DNA of 64,000 nt. Source: UBA3700 sp963592135 (GTDB taxonomy: Bacteria > Bacillota > Clostridia > Christensenellales > UBA3700). Every line of letters starts with the position of its first letter. Position 1 is the stretch's first letter. Below are positions 7,695 to 16,297 of the stretch, piece after piece. The stretch spans positions 3,636 through 67,635 of the forward strand of contig CAVAVP010000015.1 of NCBI GenBank assembly GCA_963592135.1. Direction: 5' to 3'. The notes below the pieces were generated by a model. It did not search any database, was not told the origin of the DNA, and saw only the letters and a program-made list of their open reading frames with translations. Made by a program: the position numbers and the translations under genes.

Positions 7695-10265
7695 TTACTT
7701 TGTTTGCAGATAGTTTTTCATGAATAAATTCTTAAATATAAGGAATATAGAATATAGGATTATATATATAATGATTATAAATACTACACCTAGTAGTATT
7801 TTTCCAATTATGCTGCTAAATATATCGTTGAAGTTAATTTTTTTGCCGGAAAATAATTTTTCAATTAATGAAAGCGATGGAAGTGAAACATCATCAATAT
7901 TTAGATAAGAAGCAATTTTGTCTATAACTGTTTGCTGAGTATCGGCACTTGTCATTGTTACGTGCTCTTGCATTAAATCATCAAGAGAGTAGATAGAGTC
8001 TTCTCTTATAATGCCTTTACATGAGTTTATGTATTCCTCGTAATTAATCTCATTATTTAAGGAATTTAATTTCCCATAAAATTGCATATAAGCATATAAA
8101 GATATAATATATTCACCTGATTCTCCGTAAGTAATAGAATCTACAAGATTAACTTCTTGTTTTTGGAACCATGTAATATCACTTGTGTCGGTTGTGGACC
8201 ATCCCTTAAAAATGTAAAGGGCATAGTCTTTGCCAACATTTAAACTTCCAATTTTAACAGCATCATAATTTTGGCCAATAAAACCTTTTACAAATGTTGG
8301 CAGTTTGACTTTATCGCCAAGGCCGCCAGCAGTTTCCATGTAATAAATACCATTAACATAATATTTTATAGAGAAGTGTTTGTAGATATAAACCTTCGCA
8401 GGAAGTCCATCTTCTGCCGAAGAAAATAAAAAGCCATTATATTCAAAACATTTTATTTTTTCATTTTTTTCATTTAGAACGAAAAAGGATGTAGCATCAT
8501 ATTTGTCATAATAATATCCAATTCCTGTACTTCCGTCGTGTTTACCATAACAGTACATACTTTTTCTTAAATGGTAATAACTATCTCCAATATATTCATA
8601 TTTGGCTGGTTGAATGCCTGTATTATAGTAATAAACAGATATAGGATGTTTTTCAGACCATTGTGCATATAAAACTATATCTTTACCTCCTTTAAATTCA
8701 GAAGAGGAGGTTGTAGTTGTAAAATCAGCATCTAAGTACCAACTTATAAATTCATACCCATCAAGAATAGGGACCGCTTGATCTTTAGGTACATCGTATT
8801 TGCGTATATAGTAATGATATAGTGGATTATCTGGATCTTCTTTTCCACCATTGAACACATACGAGATAGAGTATATTGCAGGACTATCTATTTGAATATA
8901 GTCTGGAACGCCCAAGGAGACAGAAGATATGTAATTTCCTTTTAATTGTGAAAGACTTATAATACTGCCGCCTGTTGAGATTACACTAAAAGTTGTAGCT
9001 CCGCTTACTTTAGATGTAAGACTATTTAAATCTTCAGAATAATAATATGTGCCTTCGTGTTCATAATAACTTATAGTATCCACTTTTTTATCTATAATCT
9101 TATAAAAATCTGTTGTTTTATAGTACGCCTTAGCAAATTTAAGTTCACTGAACTTTGCATATAAAGTAATATCGCTTGCAACAAAGTCCGAGGAGGCAGG
9201 AGTAGAAGTAAAATTTTCATCAAGATAATATCCAATAAATTGATAGCCATACTTAAAAGGAATAGGAATAGATGATGAGGCTAGTTCGCTCTTAGTATTA
9301 TAGTAGTTATATAAGGCAACTAATTTTTTACCACCATTAAGCTCATATTTTATTGAATAAAAGGTGTTATATATTGCAATATGGTCGGGAATTCCAGCGG
9401 ATTTAAGACAGAAGTTTTTCCCCATGGTTGTTATAAGTCTAAAATTATTATCATTTTTATCTTGAATAGAATAGTTTTCAAGATTATAGCCAGAATTAAA
9501 ATTTTCAATAAGTTCAGTGAAACCATACATTTCTTGTGTCATTATGTCGTAGTAGCCTACGGTTCCTATTTGTGTGTAAATTTTTTTATAGTAGTCGTGG
9601 GTTATTTTATATACAGGTATGTATTCTATTTTTGAAAAACAAGCATATAGTGTAATATCGTTAGAAAGTTTAGTTCCTTTGATTGAATAATAACTATGTT
9701 CGTAGGTTGTTTCTGAAAACCAGCCTATAAATTTATAGCCATCTTTGCTGGGATTATTAAGAGAAATATAAGTTTCGTTGTCCGCGTAAACATAGTGGAT
9801 ATTTTCTGTTTCTAAAGTCCCTTCGTCTAATTCGTAAGAAATCTTATAATATGGCCTATAAATATGTATTTGCGTAGGTTGCCCGTTAGTATCTATGTAG
9901 TAATGGCCATTTTCAATGTAAGCGCCAGTTACCATTAATCTAGGGCCTCTGTATGCTTTACAAGTTGTAGCATTATATGTTTTATAAAAATATCCAAGTC
10001 CTGATGTTGTGTCAGAAACAGCACCTAGGTCAATTTTATAGTTTGATACATTAGTAAGTTCAGAATTGAATTTAAAATATCCAAGATTATTGTTTTGAAG
10101 TTCACCATCTACAATTGAAATATCATGAATTGTTACCGTTAAAACCTCTGTAGAAGATTCAGCTTCAACTATATTTTCATTTGAACTAAAAACAATAAAA
10201 AAGGCAACGACTAATAAAAGTAGTAGGAGAACAAAAATATAATAAACTTTATATTCTTTTATCAT
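7695..10265 (-). CDS. Surface protein with four InlB-type (flg_new) repeats and terminal membrane anchor
   Basis: The protein has 856 residues. Residues 9-27 form an N-terminal membrane or signal segment. Four units of the Listeria-Bacteroides InlB B-repeat kind follow, at about 138-212, 302-373, 464-537 and 629-728. Each runs from a YELNGG-type strand through GY-x-FIGW(Y/F) to a DITLYA-type end. Before each unit is a segment of about 80-90 residues that is itself repeated. It ends in G-x-P-x-x-(I/V)-x-I-(Y/D) (NGQPTQIHIY, AGIPDHIAIY, LGVPDYIQID, DGLPAKVYIY), and I do not recognise it as a named domain. A C-terminal helix (824-845) with KNLFMKNYLQTK behind it anchors the protein. No LPXTG motif is seen. 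No ribosome binding site is visible at the ATG. Likely role: adhesion or matrix scaffold. Confidence 0.8.
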   Translation of the reverse strand: MIKEYKVYYIFVLLLLLLVVAFFIVFSSNENIVEAESSTEVLTVTIHDISIVDGELQNNNLGYFKFNSELTNVSNYKIDLGAVSDTTSGLGYFYKTYNATTCKAYRGPRLMVTGAYIENGHYYIDTNGQPTQIHIYRPYYKISYELDEGTLETENIHYVYADNETYISLNNPSKDGYKFIGWFSETTYEHSYYSIKGTKLSNDITLYACFSKIEYIPVYKITHDYYKKIYTQIGTVGYYDIMTQEMYGFTELIENFNSGYNLENYSIQDKNDNNFRLITTMGKNFCLKSAGIPDHIAIYNTFYSIKYELNGGKKLVALYNYYNTKSELASSSIPIPFKYGYQFIGYYLDENFTSTPASSDFVASDITLYAKFSELKFAKAYYKTTDFYKIIDKKVDTISYYEHEGTYYYSEDLNSLTSKVSGATTFSVISTGGSIISLSQLKGNYISSVSLGVPDYIQIDSPAIYSISYVFNGGKEDPDNPLYHYYIRKYDVPKDQAVPILDGYEFISWYLDADFTTTTSSSEFKGGKDIVLYAQWSEKHPISVYYYNTGIQPAKYEYIGDSYYHLRKSMYCYGKHDGSTGIGYYYDKYDATSFFVLNEKNEKIKCFEYNGFLFSSAEDGLPAKVYIYKHFSIKYYVNGIYYMETAGGLGDKVKLPTFVKGFIGQNYDAVKIGSLNVGKDYALYIFKGWSTTDTSDITWFQKQEVNLVDSITYGESGEYIISLYAYMQFYGKLNSLNNEINYEEYINSCKGIIREDSIYSLDDLMQEHVTMTSADTQQTVIDKIASYLNIDDVSLPSLSLIEKLFSGKKINFNDIFSSIIGKILLGVVFIIIIYIILYSIFLIFKNLFMKNYLQTK

Positions 10266-10278
10266 ACGCTTTAATAAG

Positions 10279-10320
10279 TGCCTGCTGATTGCGAATTAAG
10301 GGAGAAGCAAAAAGCAGGCA
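10279..10320 (-). promoter_or_regulatory. Leader hairpin of the InlB-repeat gene
   Basis: TGCCTGCT (10279-10286) and AGCAGGCA (10313-10320) form a perfect 8-bp stem just upstream of the ATG at 10265. A second short inverted repeat, CGAAGT/ACTTCG (10329-10334 and 10344-10349), lies next to it. No usual ribosome binding site is visible between the first stem and the start, so these structures may control translation. Confidence 0.4.
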
Positions 10321-10357
10321 TGGGAGACGAAGTAATAAACCCACTTCGAATATAAAC

Positions 10358-10405
10358 TAACCGACAAGGGTTAATTTAAGTACATTGTATAACCGAGTAA
10401 GGTTA
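10358..10405. promoter_or_regulatory. Two inverted repeats TAACC-N6-GGTTA, candidate XRE operators
   Basis: TAACC/GGTTA occurs at 10358-10362/10369-10373 and again at 10390-10394/10401-10405. Both have a 6-base gap, and their centres are 32 bp apart, about three helix turns. They lie between the divergent XRE gene and the InlB-repeat gene. A dimeric XRE repressor, most simply the product of the gene at 10473, could bind both sites together. Confidence 0.55.
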
Positions 10406-10472
10406 AAGTCAACACTTTTATTAAAGAATGTGCTAAAGTCTATTTGAATAATTTAACACAAGTAGGTTAGAA

Positions 10473-10784
10473 ATGGTTTTTGCGGAAAGATTAAAACAAT
10501 TAAGAGAGGATAGAGGTTTGTCTCAATCAGCGCTTGCAAGAGCAACAGGTTTAAGACAAAGTCATATCTCTGCATGGGAAAGCGGAATAAGGCAACCTCT
10601 TCCCGATGGTTTAATGAGACTTGCAGATTATTTTTGTTGTAGTATAGATTATTTGTTGTGTTATGGACCAAACAATCAAGAGAAAAGAAAAATAGATGAA
10701 ACAATTGCAGAATTAAGTTCTTTATCGAAAGATGATCAACTAAAAGTTGCAGGCTACATAGATTGTTTGAAAGGAAAAAAATAA
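10473..10784 (+). CDS. XRE-family helix-turn-helix regulator
   Basis: This 103-aa protein starts with a complete HTH_3 domain (about residues 5-60): LKQLREDRGLSQSALARATG, then RQSHISAWESG and a LMRLADYFCCSIDYLL end. The C-terminal 40 residues (IDETIAELSSLSKDDQLKVAGYI) are a helical segment like the dimerisation part of small SinR/ImmR-type repressors. It is divergent from the InlB/TasA/SipW-like cluster, with two paired inverted repeats between. That placement recalls SinR control of tapA-sipW-tasA in Bacillus, although the arrangement and sites differ. Autoregulation is likely. Confidence 0.88.
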   Translation: MVFAERLKQLREDRGLSQSALARATGLRQSHISAWESGIRQPLPDGLMRLADYFCCSIDYLLCYGPNNQEKRKIDETIAELSSLSKDDQLKVAGYIDCLKGKK

Positions 10785-10878
10785 ATTCATAAATTCAATA
10801 AAAAATATATTTTGTTTTTATCTACATAAAGTAGAATTAAGGAATCTTTAGGTATACTTCAAATCAATATGACGATAA

Positions 10879-10907
10879 TTGAAAACAATGAATGTTCATT
10901 GTATTAT
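10879..10907 (+). promoter_or_regulatory. Promoter with a palindromic operator in its spacer
   Basis: TTGAAA (10879-10884), a 17-base spacer and TATTAT (10902-10907) form a sigma-A-type promoter for the acyltransferase gene. The spacer is almost exactly a perfect palindrome: ACAATGAA (10885-10892), TG, TTCATTGT (10895-10902). A repressor bound there would block RNA polymerase. Confidence 0.6.
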
Positions 10908-10962
10908 TAAATTGATGAAAAGGAAAAAATTTTTATCGAAAAAGGTTATCAAGAGGTGAAAA

Positions 10963-12249
10963 ATGAAAGAAAGAATAAAGGCTGAACTTTGGGATAAAAC
11001 TCAATATATATTATCTAAATTCTATGATAGGATGATGCATTATGCAGTCTATATGGACGGGGATTTAGATTTAGACTTAATTAGAAAATCTATAGATAAA
11101 GTAATTAAAAATGTTAAGGTGTTAAGATCAAGATATGTTCCTAATCCTATAAGACAATACTGGCTTGTAACAGAAAAATACAGCATAGAAGAACTTGCTA
11201 CAAAAGAAGAAATTGACGATTTAAATGGCAGTGTTGAAGAATTTTTAAAAATACATATATCCCATAAATCTAGATTTCAATTTAGAGCAAAGATTTTTAC
11301 ATGCAAAGATAAATGTGCATTTGCTTTAGTAGTTAACCATCAATGTTTTGATGGAAGCGAATTAAAATATACTGTGAGAAAAATAGTTGAATGTTATAAC
11401 GCATTTAAAACTAATGGAAATGCAGATTCAGTTGAAATAAAAAACGGTTCTCGTGCTATAAAGCAATTGTATGAAAAAATGGCACCTAGTACTAAAGCAA
11501 AGGCAAAAAAACTTTATAACAACGCTTCAAAAACTGGAGTAAAAAGTCACTTTAGATTTACTCAGAATAAAGAAGTGTCAAAGATTTTCTTTACAAGAGT
11601 GTTGGATATAGATTTTGTAAATAAATTAAAAGAAAAAGGGAAAAAATACAATGCAACATTAAATGATGTTATTCTTGCTGCTTACTTTAGAGCTTATGCA
11701 AAAGAAGCAGGATTTGATAATAATAAGCTTTTGAATATTACATCAATTGTTGATTTAAGAAGACATTTGCTTTCAGGGAACGATTTAGAAGGTTGCACAA
11801 ACATGGTTGCATTCATGCCATGCAAATTAAATGGAATTGGTGAAAACTTTATAGAAACACTAAGGAAAGTTGCTGAAAATAATAATAATCAAAAAAAAGA
11901 TGAAGTTGTAGGTTTATATGGAATTCCACTTCTTGCTCTTGCTTATAAGATTATTTGGTTTGATATAGTATCTGGAATTGCTGTAAAGATAGGTTACGAA
12001 AATCCTGTAATGCAGATGAGTAATCTAGGAAAAATAGATAGAGGCGATGTAACTTTTTATGGTTGCAAAATGACAGATATATTATGTACAGGAGCTGTAA
12101 AGAATAGACCATATTTCCAATTAACATGCGTTTCTATTGATACTCATTTAAATATATGTATCGCTGAAAATTGTTCTAAAGAAGATGAAGTATTAATAAA
12201 TAGTTTCTTAGATGATATAATAGAAATATTAAAGGAATTTATTGAATAA
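10963..12249 (+). CDS. Condensation-domain-like (CoA-dependent) acyltransferase
   Basis: This 428-aa protein belongs to the chloramphenicol acetyltransferase/condensation/alcohol acyltransferase fold. The active-site motif is NHQCFDG (about residues 126-132), that is H-x-x-x-D-G with the catalytic second His kept and the first replaced by Asn. The later SNLGKID segment (about 346-352) matches the structural motif near the second half of this fold. The length fits a free-standing enzyme. It may acylate a lipid, peptide or antibiotic; the substrate cannot be told. AGAGGTG gives a good ribosome binding site. A low-molecular-weight phosphotyrosine phosphatase gene starts 15 bases later, so the two form an operon under the palindrome-bearing promoter. 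Confidence 0.7.
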   Translation: MKERIKAELWDKTQYILSKFYDRMMHYAVYMDGDLDLDLIRKSIDKVIKNVKVLRSRYVPNPIRQYWLVTEKYSIEELATKEEIDDLNGSVEEFLKIHISHKSRFQFRAKIFTCKDKCAFALVVNHQCFDGSELKYTVRKIVECYNAFKTNGNADSVEIKNGSRAIKQLYEKMAPSTKAKAKKLYNNASKTGVKSHFRFTQNKEVSKIFFTRVLDIDFVNKLKEKGKKYNATLNDVILAAYFRAYAKEAGFDNNKLLNITSIVDLRRHLLSGNDLEGCTNMVAFMPCKLNGIGENFIETLRKVAENNNNQKKDEVVGLYGIPLLALAYKIIWFDIVSGIAVKIGYENPVMQMSNLGKIDRGDVTFYGCKMTDILCTGAVKNRPYFQLTCVSIDTHLNICIAENCSKEDEVLINSFLDDIIEILKEFIE

Positions 12250-12264
12250 GGAATTTGTTAAATA

Positions 12265-12741
12265 ATGAAAATTGTATTTGTATGTTCGTCTAATATTTGT
12301 AGAAGTCCTTATTGTGAAATTATGATGCAAAGAATGATTGAAAACGATAAGGATTTAGCAAGCAAAGTTAAGAAGGTGTCTTCGGCGGCTATGTTAAATA
12401 GATCTTTTAAGATAAATCCAAAAGCAGTTTTGTCTTTAAGAAGGGAAGGGTTTAGTGATGATGTTATATATGCTCATAAACCTAGATTTAAAATTGCTGC
12501 ATGGAAAGATTTAAAAGAAGCTGATCTAATTATTGGAATGAACAATGCAAATAAATTTTTTACTCCACTTGTATTTAAAAAGAAGTTTAGAACATTATCC
12601 GAGGTTGCAGAAAATAAATATAAAAACATACCAGACCCATGGCTTATGAAGGATATGAATGATTATTATGCAGTCATGGATATTCTAAAGGATTATTTAA
12701 ATAAATTTGTTGAAAGAATTAAAAGAGGAGATTCTTTTTAA
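12265..12741 (+). CDS. Low-molecular-weight protein-tyrosine phosphatase
   Basis: This 158-aa enzyme starts with the P-loop CSSNICRSP (C-x5-R-S), preceded by a hydrophobic strand (MKIVFV), as in the LMW-PTP family. The general-acid Asp is in IPDPW (about residue 130). It should remove phosphate from tyrosine in proteins, for example bacterial tyrosine kinases that control polysaccharide export; no kinase is seen in this window. It is the second gene of an operon with the acyltransferase. An arginine-phosphatase role (YwlE type) is possible, because that subfamily shares the loop. Confidence 0.88.
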   Translation: MKIVFVCSSNICRSPYCEIMMQRMIENDKDLASKVKKVSSAAMLNRSFKINPKAVLSLRREGFSDDVIYAHKPRFKIAAWKDLKEADLIIGMNNANKFFTPLVFKKKFRTLSEVAENKYKNIPDPWLMKDMNDYYAVMDILKDYLNKFVERIKRGDSF

Positions 12742-12780
12742 AAGGCCCAAAGAATCGGTAAAAACTTAAAAATATGGGTA

Positions 12781-12809
12781 TAGACACATAATTTTGTTTA
12801 TGTTATAAT
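12781..12809 (+). promoter_or_regulatory. Promoter of the Ppx/GppA gene
   Basis: TAGACA (12781-12786), 17 bases and TATAAT (12804-12809) lie about 37 bases before the ATG at 12846. A good site, AAGAAAGGA, precedes the start. Confidence 0.6.
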
Positions 12810-12845
12810 TCTTATGATTAATAATTTTACTAAGAAAGGAATTTT

Positions 12846-14360
12846 ATGGAAAAAATAGCAATTATTGATGTAGGATCAAATTCAGCTCGTCTAGTTATAG
12901 TAGATATTCTAGAGAGTGGTTATTTTCAAGTTAGAGATCAATTAAAGGAAACTCTAAGACTAGCTCAAGATATGGAAAATGATGGCTTTATTCAACCTGT
13001 TAGAATAGCTCAAACAGTAAGAACCTTAAAAATGTTTTCTAAACTTTGCGAAGCAAATAAGATTGATAGAATTTATGCTTATGCAACAGAAGCAGTAAGA
13101 AAGGCTAAAAATCAAAGAGGATTTTTAGATGAAATCGAATCCTCAACAGGTATAAAATTAAAAGTTCTAAATGAAGAAGAAGAGGCAAAACTTGTTTATC
13201 AAGGAGTTATAAACTCATTAGATATTCCAAGAGGATTAATTGTAGATATTGGTGGTGGTTCTACTAACTTTATTTACTACAATAGAAAGAACTTGCTTTA
13301 CTACGCAACACTTCCTCTTGGTGCAGTTGTTATTACCGATATGTTTAAAGATGATGGCTCATCCCCTCTTGAGAAGTCTGAAAAGATGGAAAAATATGTT
13401 ATGGAACAATTAAAGACTCTTCCATGGCTTCCTGAGATTGCTCCTGATACAAAACTTATAGGTGTTGGTGGTTCATTTAGAAATGTAGGTAAGATTTCAA
13501 GAATGCTTAAGAAATATCCATTATCTATGGCGCATAACTATGAATTAAAAATAGATGATTTTAATAGCATTTATAATAATATAAGATCTATGGCTATTGA
13601 TAGCACAATGAAGATAAAAGGTTTATCCTCTGTAAGAGCAGATATATTCCCAGCAGCTCTTGCTGTTATGAGTGGAATAATGAAGCAATGCTCATTTGAT
13701 GAAATTGTTATGTCTGGTTGTGGGTTAAGAGAGGGTGCAATGTTTAAATATGCTGTACCATCAACAAATGAAAAACCTATTAATGATATCTTAGGTCATA
13801 GTATTTATTCGCTTTTGAATTTCTTTAATGAAAATATTGATCATGCTGAACAAGTTTATGAATTGTCTATGCAACTATATAAACAATTAAAAGTTATTCA
13901 TAAATTACCAAGACAATATATGAAGGTTTTAAGAGTCGCAGCGCTTTTACATGATACGGGAACAAGAATTAAATATTATGAACATCAGTATCATTCACAA
14001 TATATAATTCTAAATAGTAATTTATATGGTATTTCTCATAAAGACTTGGTCGTTGCGGCATTTGTAACTTCACTTCATAGAAAAGGTGAATTAAATGTAC
14101 AAGAATTAAGTAAATATAAGGATATACTTACAGAAGAAGATTTGTCCGCTATATTAAAACTTGGCGTAATTGTAAGAATTGCAGAGAGTCTAGATAGAAG
14201 TCAATGTAAGGTTGTTAACACAATTATTTGTGATGTTCTTGGAGATAGCGTAATTATGAAGGTTGAAGGTGAGGGCGATATTTCTCTTGAATTAAAAGAT
14301 GCTATGTCTGCAATCCCAGACTTTAAGAGAGCATACAAAAAGAATCTTCAAATTTTATAA
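12846..14360 (+). CDS. ppx: Ppx/GppA-family exopolyphosphatase with HD domain
   Basis: This 504-aa protein hydrolyses polyphosphate from the chain end or the 5'-phosphate of pppGpp. The two ASKHA sub-domains cover about residues 1-300, with phosphate loops at IDVGSNSARLVI (7-18) and DIGGGSTNF (about 135-143). The C-terminal half carries an HD-type domain with ALLHDTG (about 373-379) and further His residues (EHQYHSQY), as in long Ppx enzymes. A phosphate or stringent-response role is likely. It has its own promoter, and a terminator lies 22 bases after the stop, so it is a single-gene unit. Confidence 0.9.
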   Translation: MEKIAIIDVGSNSARLVIVDILESGYFQVRDQLKETLRLAQDMENDGFIQPVRIAQTVRTLKMFSKLCEANKIDRIYAYATEAVRKAKNQRGFLDEIESSTGIKLKVLNEEEEAKLVYQGVINSLDIPRGLIVDIGGGSTNFIYYNRKNLLYYATLPLGAVVITDMFKDDGSSPLEKSEKMEKYVMEQLKTLPWLPEIAPDTKLIGVGGSFRNVGKISRMLKKYPLSMAHNYELKIDDFNSIYNNIRSMAIDSTMKIKGLSSVRADIFPAALAVMSGIMKQCSFDEIVMSGCGLREGAMFKYAVPSTNEKPINDILGHSIYSLLNFFNENIDHAEQVYELSMQLYKQLKVIHKLPRQYMKVLRVAALLHDTGTRIKYYEHQYHSQYIILNSNLYGISHKDLVVAAFVTSLHRKGELNVQELSKYKDILTEEDLSAILKLGVIVRIAESLDRSQCKVVNTIICDVLGDSVIMKVEGEGDISLELKDAMSAIPDFKRAYKKNLQIL

Positions 14361-14382
14361 TAAAAATTAATGAGTTAAAAAA

Positions 14383-14411
14383 CCGTTAAGAGAAGTCTTG
14401 ACGGCTTTTTT
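14383..14411 (+). terminator. Rho-independent terminator after ppx
   Basis: CCGTTAAGA (14383-14391) pairs with TCTTGACGG (14396-14404) around a 4-base loop, with one wobble pair, followed by six T. Confidence 0.85.
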
Positions 14412-14760
14412 ATTAAGAATTACTAAAAAGATTGCTATAGCAATTATATTAGTTTTAACGATAATTAAGATAATTTAAAATAGAAAATCAGGTTTTTATA
14501 ATATAAAAGCAACCGATTGAAATGGTACTTTTCTTTTGAGAATGTTGTTTTTATTTAATTAATTCATCTAAATTTTACGCTTCATTTAATCTCATTAATC
14601 ACGATTTTGCGAATTTTATGGATATATGATTTGTCCATTATTGCATAAGATAAATATTATTAAAATTAAAAAATATCTTTTTTCCTTTATATTGCGTGTT
14701 TATTGATAAAAAAAAATGTGCATGCTAAAATATATGTATAATTTAAAGTAGGTAGGATAT
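14412..14760. other. Intergenic stretch with a 14-bp palindrome and a promoter
   Basis: No gene is visible. A perfect palindrome, ATTGCTATAGCAAT, lies at 14431-14444. A strong promoter for the Sel1-repeat gene lies at 14703-14731: TTGATA, 17 bases, TAAAAT. The rest is AT-rich without clear structure. Confidence 0.6.
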
Positions 14761-14761
14761 T

Positions 14762-16297
14762 ATGGGTTTAAAGACACTTCAAAAGCAAGCTTTGGAATTA
14801 AATGACGTTGAGGCAATGGTTAAACTTGGCAAAATTTATTTGCTTGGTATTGGTGTAGATAAAAACGAAAAAGAAGCATATAAGTGGTTTGAAAAAGCTT
14901 CAAATATGACTAATGCTGAAGCTAAGACATTTATAGCCTATATGTATTTAAACGGTATTATTGTAAAGCAGGACGATAAAAAGGCAATTGAATTTTATAA
15001 AAGAGCAGCCGATCTAGGAGATCCTGTTGCTTGTTATACGGTAGGCCTTATTTATAAAAAAGGTTTAATTGATCAAGATCCTAATCCTAAAATGGCACAA
15101 AAATATTTTGAGCTTGGAGTTGAAAAAGGTAATACAGGTGCTAAATATGAACTATCTATCGAAGAAGCAAAAGAAGCTTTTAATCAAATAAAGAGTATAG
15201 ATACAGTAAAGCAAGAACAAGGATATAAGACTCTTTTAAAATTAGAACCAATATACAAAGCTGCAGCAGACAATGGTATTATTACTGCAAAGTATGCTTT
15301 AGGTGTAATCTATGCAAAATCTAAAGATAAGGAAAAGCAAAAATTGGCAGCTCCTATTTTTGAAGAGTGTGTAAAAAATAATATAAACTCAGCCTACATG
15401 GCACTTGGCTATGTTTATGATTTGGGAATAGGCGTAGATGTAGATTATTGGAAGAGTTTTGAATGTTATGAAAAAGCTTATAGAAAAGGTAATAAAAAGG
15501 CAATATTAAATATAATTTATGCAAATATAATGGGCCTTGGTTGCACTCAAAACTTTAAAAGAGCTATTGATTTAGCAAGAAATGCAGTTAACTCTGGAAT
15601 AAAGGAAGCTAACTATTTTGCTGGAGTTTTATTTAAACATGGGTTTGGAGTTCAAAAAGATGTTGAAAAAGCTGAGGAATTATTTGGCTATGCCTCAGAT
15701 GTAGGATTTGGCCCTGCTGTTTATCAATTAGGACTTCTTGCAGATCCATTCCATGGAATAGGAAATGATGAAAAGGTTGCCATAAGTAATTATGAAAAAG
15801 CATATGAACTTGGTGTTTTAGATGCAGGAGCTGAACTCGCTAGAATAATTTATACAAAAGATAAAATAAAAGGTCTTAAGGAATTAACTTCGCTTGCAAA
15901 TAACAAATCTACAAGAGCAAATGAATATTTGGCAGTAAAGTTTGAAGAGGGAGATGGAGTTACAAAAGATTTAAATAAATCTCGCTCATACTATAAAGAA
16001 GCAGCAACACTTGGTTCAATGCTTGCTGTTGAGCATTTATTAAATGAAGCCGAAAAAGCTTCAAATAAGGATGATGAGCTTTTATATAAATCAATGAAAC
16101 TTGAGGGTGGTGATACAAAAGAGTATGCCGCTTTCGCTAAAGAGTGTAAGGAGTTTGAAAGATTTGAACTTGCAGCATATTGGTATGCAATGGCTGCCGA
16201 TGTTACAAATGATGAAAGTAGAATAAATAAGATAGAAACTATGCTTTCAAAGGAATATGAAAAAGGCCAAGATGGTATTTGGACTAAGAAGGCATAA
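14762..16297 (+). CDS. Sel1-like repeat (TPR-type) protein
   Basis: This 511-aa protein is built from Sel1-type helix pairs of about 36 residues (for example AMVKLGKIYLLGIGV, AKTFIAYMYLNGI, ACYTVGLIYKKGL, AYMALGYVYDLGIGV, ANYFAGVLFKHGFGV, AVYQLGLLADPFHGI). At least ten copies cover nearly the whole length. No signal peptide is seen, so it is cytoplasmic. Such solenoids bind partner proteins; the partner here is unknown. It starts after AGGTAGGA and is followed without a gap (TAAATG) by maf and then an MreB-like gene. A role linked to cell shape or division is therefore possible by context only. Confidence 0.85.
   Translation: MGLKTLQKQALELNDVEAMVKLGKIYLLGIGVDKNEKEAYKWFEKASNMTNAEAKTFIAYMYLNGIIVKQDDKKAIEFYKRAADLGDPVACYTVGLIYKKGLIDQDPNPKMAQKYFELGVEKGNTGAKYELSIEEAKEAFNQIKSIDTVKQEQGYKTLLKLEPIYKAAADNGIITAKYALGVIYAKSKDKEKQKLAAPIFEECVKNNINSAYMALGYVYDLGIGVDVDYWKSFECYEKAYRKGNKKAILNIIYANIMGLGCTQNFKRAIDLARNAVNSGIKEANYFAGVLFKHGFGVQKDVEKAEELFGYASDVGFGPAVYQLGLLADPFHGIGNDEKVAISNYEKAYELGVLDAGAELARIIYTKDKIKGLKELTSLANNKSTRANEYLAVKFEEGDGVTKDLNKSRSYYKEAATLGSMLAVEHLLNEAEKASNKDDELLYKSMKLEGGDTKEYAAFAKECKEFERFELAAYWYAMAADVTNDESRINKIETMLSKEYEKGQDGIWTKKA

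Noticed and set aside
10453..10704. Antisense frame over the XRE gene
   Set aside because: It mirrors a well-defined HTH protein with a good family match on the plus strand and has no ribosome binding site.
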